A stretch of DNA of 64,000 nt from Thiotrichaceae bacterium. GTDB taxonomy: Bacteria; Pseudomonadota; Gammaproteobacteria; SZUA-140. Both the position numbers and the translations under genes were made by a program. Below the pieces are notes generated by a model, which saw only the letters and a program-made list of their open reading frames with translations, had not been told where the DNA came from and did not search any database. This document shows positions 60,678 to 64,000 of this stretch, in pieces (the first letter of the stretch is position 1; every line of letters begins with the position of its first letter). The stretch lies in the NCBI GenBank assembly GCA_002401765.2, contig NVTY02000014.1, positions 16,130 through 80,129 of the forward strand. The letters run 5' to 3'.

Positions 60678-61580
60678 ATGAGCTGGTTTGAAAAACTGAT
60701 TCCGGAGAAGATTAAAACCGAGGCGAGCAAAAAACGCTCAATCCCAGAAGGGCTGTGGACCAAGTGTGATGCCTGCAAACAGATCCTTTACCGTGCCGAG
60801 CTAGAACGCAGCCTGGGCGTTTGCCCTAAATGCGACCACCATAGCCGCATCGGTGCGCGCCGTCGTCTGGAGAGTTTTCTCGATGAAGAGCCGCGTATGG
60901 AGCTGGCCAACGATGTTGAACCCGTGGATGTACTGAAGTTCCGTGATGTTAAAAAATATAAAGATCGCATTACCCAGTCACAGAAAAACACGGGTGAAAA
61001 AGATGCGCTAATCGTGATAATGGGGCAGGTTAACGCAGTGCCTTTGGTTGCGATGGCATTTGAATTTCGCTTTATGGGCGGTTCAATGGGCTCGGTGGTG
61101 GGTGAGCGCTTTGTACAGGCCGCCAATGCCTCTCTTGAATACAATATTCCGCTGGTTTGCTTTTCCGCCAGTGGCGGCGCACGTATGCAAGAAGCGCTTT
61201 TTTCGCTGATGCAGATGGCCAAGACCAGTGCGGTGTTGGCGAAGTTGCGTGAGCGAGGTATCCCGTTTATCTCTGTGTTGACTGACCCTACGATGGGTGG
61301 CGTTTCGGCGAGTCTGGCGATGCTGGGTGATGTGAATATTGCAGAACCCAAGGCGTTGATCGGTTTTGCCGGGCCGCGTGTGATCCAGCAGACCGTGCGT
61401 GAAACGCTGCCAGTTGGTTTTCAGCGCAGTGAGTTTCTGGTCGAACATGGTGCGGTCGATTTTATTGCTGATCGTCGTGAGATGCGTGACCGTGTCTCAT
61501 CGTTATTGGCGATACTGACGGCACGGCCTTCGAGCAGTGATCAGATGTCGATCCCCCTGGCACCACAAGAATCCGCTTAA
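60678..61580 (+). CDS. accD: Acetyl-CoA carboxylase carboxyltransferase beta subunit
   Basis: C4 zinc ribbon [47 protein letters not shown]. Confidence 0.98.
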   Translation: MSWFEKLIPEKIKTEASKKRSIPEGLWTKCDACKQILYRAELERSLGVCPKCDHHSRIGARRRLESFLDEEPRMELANDVEPVDVLKFRDVKKYKDRITQSQKNTGEKDALIVIMGQVNAVPLVAMAFEFRFMGGSMGSVVGERFVQAANASLEYNIPLVCFSASGGARMQEALFSLMQMAKTSAVLAKLRERGIPFISVLTDPTMGGVSASLAMLGDVNIAEPKALIGFAGPRVIQQTVRETLPVGFQRSEFLVEHGAVDFIADRREMRDRVSSLLAILTARPSSSDQMSIPLAPQESA

Positions 61581-61616
61581 ACGTTATTACTTGCAATCAC
61601 ACGGGGGCGCGCTGAT

Positions 61617-62951
61617 ATGCGTTTTGATTCGCTTGATGCATGGCTAACGTGGCAGGGGCAGCTCAACCCGACTGAGATTGAGCTGGGTCTTGAGCGGGTG
61701 CGGGTTGTATTGCAACGTCTACAGCTAGCATCGCCTGATTTTGCGGTTATCACCATTGCTGGCACTAATGGTAAAGGTTCTAGTGTCGCGATGTTGCAGT
61801 CGATCTATCGCGCTGCTGGTTATCACGTGGGTGCTTATACCTCGCCTCATCTTCAGCGTTATAACGAACGTATCACACTGAATGGTGTGGAGGCTGATGA
61901 TGCGTTGTTGTGTGATGCCTTTGAGCAGATAGAGCTGGCGCGCTGTGCGGATGAAGATGAAATTCCACTGACCTATTTTGAATTTGGCACGCTGGCGGCG
62001 ATTGTGATCTTTCAACAGGCGCGGGTTGATATTGGGGTACTGGAGATTGGCCTGGGTGGTCGGCTGGATGCCGTTAATGCAATTGAACCTGATATCGCAC
62101 TGGTGACGATGGTGGATGTTGATCATCAGTCATGGCTGGGCAATGACCGTGAAACGATCGCGCGTGAAAAGGCCGGTATCTATCGCGCTAATCTACCGGC
62201 AATCTGCGCTGAGCCTAAGCCCGCACGTAGTCTGGTCGCTCATGCGGCGGCGATCGGGGCGCAATATTATGGTCTAAATGGCCAATTTAGCTATGGCCTC
62301 GTGAGCGAGGTAAATGATGGCTCATGGTTTTGGCAATGTGACCAGCAACAGTATGAGGCGCTGCCGCCACTGGGTTTGAGCGGCGCCTTTCAGCTGCAAA
62401 ATGCGGCGGGCGTGTTGATGGCGGTGACGTTATTACAGCTGCGTTTTGCGGTGGCATTGAGCGCGATTGAGTCAGGCCTTAAGCAGGTGAGGGTGGCTGG
62501 GCGTCTGCAACGAGTTGTTCTGAGTGGTGCACATGTGCAGGTAGAGTGTCTACTGGATGTGGCGCATAACCCATCGAGTGCGCAGGTCTTATGCGAGGCT
62601 CTGCTCGAGCGGCCGTGTGAGGGGGAAACCCACGCAGTGGTGGCAATGCTGGCAGATAAGGATATTGCGGCGGTGATCGCGACGATGACACCGGTAATTA
62701 CGCGCTGGCATGTGGCCAGTCTGGATGCCGCTGTGTGTGACAGAGGTGCGAGCGCAGAGACGCTTGCGGCCTGTTTGACGACAGCATCAGATCCACTAGC
62801 GGTTTCATCTTTTGATGATGTAGCGGGGGCGACTGCTGCCGCACTGGCGAATGCCCGCGCGGGTGACCGTGTGGTGATCTTTGGTTCATTTTACACGGTG
62901 GCAGCAGCTAAAACCTTTTTTGAGGATGTCGGGTGCTGCGCCGCGAATTGA
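61617..62951 (+). CDS. folC: Folylpolyglutamate synthase/dihydrofolate synthase
   Basis: ITIAGTNGKGSSVAML; YTSPHLQRYNERI; EIGLGGRLDAVN; LDVAHNPSSA. Confidence 0.96.
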   Translation: MRFDSLDAWLTWQGQLNPTEIELGLERVRVVLQRLQLASPDFAVITIAGTNGKGSSVAMLQSIYRAAGYHVGAYTSPHLQRYNERITLNGVEADDALLCDAFEQIELARCADEDEIPLTYFEFGTLAAIVIFQQARVDIGVLEIGLGGRLDAVNAIEPDIALVTMVDVDHQSWLGNDRETIAREKAGIYRANLPAICAEPKPARSLVAHAAAIGAQYYGLNGQFSYGLVSEVNDGSWFWQCDQQQYEALPPLGLSGAFQLQNAAGVLMAVTLLQLRFAVALSAIESGLKQVRVAGRLQRVVLSGAHVQVECLLDVAHNPSSAQVLCEALLERPCEGETHAVVAMLADKDIAAVIATMTPVITRWHVASLDAAVCDRGASAETLAACLTTASDPLAVSSFDDVAGATAAALANARAGDRVVIFGSFYTVAAAKTFFEDVGCCAAN

Positions 62952-63034
62952 GGTAAAATCCCTGTTTGGGAATGACGAGCATGATTAGGCAAGTGCAACC
63001 GACTAAGTCATATTAACTGGGCTGGGGCGACAAA

Positions 63035-63625
63035 ATGCAGGAAAACAAGATTAAGCAACGTGTGGTGGGTGGACTTGTTCTGCTAGCGTTGGCGGTTATC
63101 TTTATTCCGATGGTGCTCGATTTTCGCAAGGATTACGATCAGGTGATTAATGGCACCAATATTCCGCCCAAGCCAAAAGACATGCGTGTTGAAACCTTTG
63201 AGTTGAATCAAACGCCTCAGGTAAAAGTGCCGAGGTTATCTACGAATGGGTCGGTAGAAGAGGCGTTAGCGAATCACCCGCTGGTGCAGCAGAAGCGAGC
63301 TGCGGATGTCGTCGCTGCTAAGGTACTGCCACCACCGTCGATTCAAGCGGTGGCCTTCGTGAAACCGGTGTTAACTGGCACTGCGCGAGAAGGGTGGACA
63401 GTGCAGGTCGGTAGCTTTGGTAGCGAGAGTAATGCTAAGGGCTTGCGTGATAAAATACGTAAAAATTATTTTGCCGTATTTGTCGATAGCGTGAATGTGA
63501 AGGGCAAGTTAAGTCATCGTGTGCGGGTGGGGCCTGCTGCCGATAAAGACAAAGCAAACCGTTTGAAAAAGAGACTACAGAAAGAGATGGGCCTGAAAGG
63601 GCTTGTGATCTGGCATCGGCAGTGA
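63035..63625 (+). CDS. SPOR-domain protein (DedD-like)
   Basis: N-terminal TM; GWTVQVGSFGSESNAKGLRDKIRKN..SHRVRVGPAADKDKANRLKKRL. Confidence 0.92.
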   Translation: MQENKIKQRVVGGLVLLALAVIFIPMVLDFRKDYDQVINGTNIPPKPKDMRVETFELNQTPQVKVPRLSTNGSVEEALANHPLVQQKRAADVVAAKVLPPPSIQAVAFVKPVLTGTAREGWTVQVGSFGSESNAKGLRDKIRKNYFAVFVDSVNVKGKLSHRVRVGPAADKDKANRLKKRLQKEMGLKGLVIWHRQ

Positions 63626-63662
63626 CACCGCGGCGAATGAGTAGTGTAGGAGTCGTTAAGTA

Positions 63663-64000
63663 GTGACGTTGATCTGGCTTGATTATGTGCTTGCGGGCGT
63701 GATTCTGATATCGATGTTGGTCGGTGTCTTGCGCGGCCTGGTGAAAGAGGTGATGTCGCTATTGGGGTGGGTGTTGGCGGGTTGGACTGCGCTGCACTTC
63801 TCAGCTGATTTTTCAATATTCCTTGAAAATTTTGTTAGCCATGATGGGCTGCGTTTTGCATTAGCATTTATTGGCCTGTTTGTGGGTGTGCTAGTGGTGA
63901 GTATGTTGGTGAATCACCTGATCACGAAGTTGATTCATCTGAGTGGCTTGAAAGGGATTGATCGCCTGCTGGGCTCACTTTTTGGCGCATTGCGTGGCGC
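63663..64000 (+). CDS. cvpA: CvpA family protein, 3' end outside window
   Basis: GTG start; translation VTLIWLDYVLAGVILISMLVGVLRGLVKEVMSLLGWVLAGWTALHFS...; canonical folC-SPOR-cvpA order. Confidence 0.9.
   Translation, partial: MTLIWLDYVLAGVILISMLVGVLRGLVKEVMSLLGWVLAGWTALHFSADFSIFLENFVSHDGLRFALAFIGLFVGVLVVSMLVNHLITKLIHLSGLKGIDRLLGSLFGALRG

Noticed and set aside
60788-61351. 187-aa minus-strand ORF antisense to accD
   Set aside because: Lies wholly opposite a highly conserved accD; Ser/Arg-rich low-complexity translation typical of antisense frames

Overview
The window reads as ordinary chromosome of a gammaproteobacterium with several accessory and decaying stretches. Recognisable blocks: the 3' part of an assimilatory nitrate reductase plus nsrR; TSUP permease and orphan binding protein; mltD; gloB-methyltransferase-rnhA-dnaQ; abgT; dapE-arsC-like-dapD-dapC; a toxin-antitoxin-like locus; a tyrosine/homogentisate catabolic operon (hpd-hmgA-fahA-maiA) with a haem-oxygenase-like diiron oxidase gene; a PAS-GGDEF-EAL protein; a three-gene flavin/Fe-S cluster; hemH; tRNA-Asn; DUF445, DUF898 and M48 genes; ppc; glgA-like and 6PGDH-like genes; a KefB/C-type antiporter; and truA-trpF-trpB-trpA-accD-folC-SPOR-cvpA. 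The best candidate for something new is a pair of unlinked proteins (20982-22964 and 44779-45774) that share an N-terminal 'F-x-D/N-x-R-P/S-x(4)-Q-x-K-L-Q-x(3)-N-x-S-x-Q' module. Their C-terminal parts look toxin-like: one is hydrophobic and possibly pore-forming, the other has an H-GHQLGG-NL-N-E nuclease-like motif. The first is followed by a small gene that may encode a chaperone or immunity protein. The window also holds gene relics missed by plain ORF calling: a DUF3047 remnant, a napD remnant, a frameshifted toxin-like gene flanked by two identical 10-bp palindromes, a locally frame-scrambled DUF6901-like gene, a poly-C-interrupted small ORF, and adjacent GlgA-like and 6PGDH-like proteins that have lost canonical active-site motifs. 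No CRISPR array, rRNA, intact transposase or prophage was seen. All family names come from reading the translations, not from database searches.
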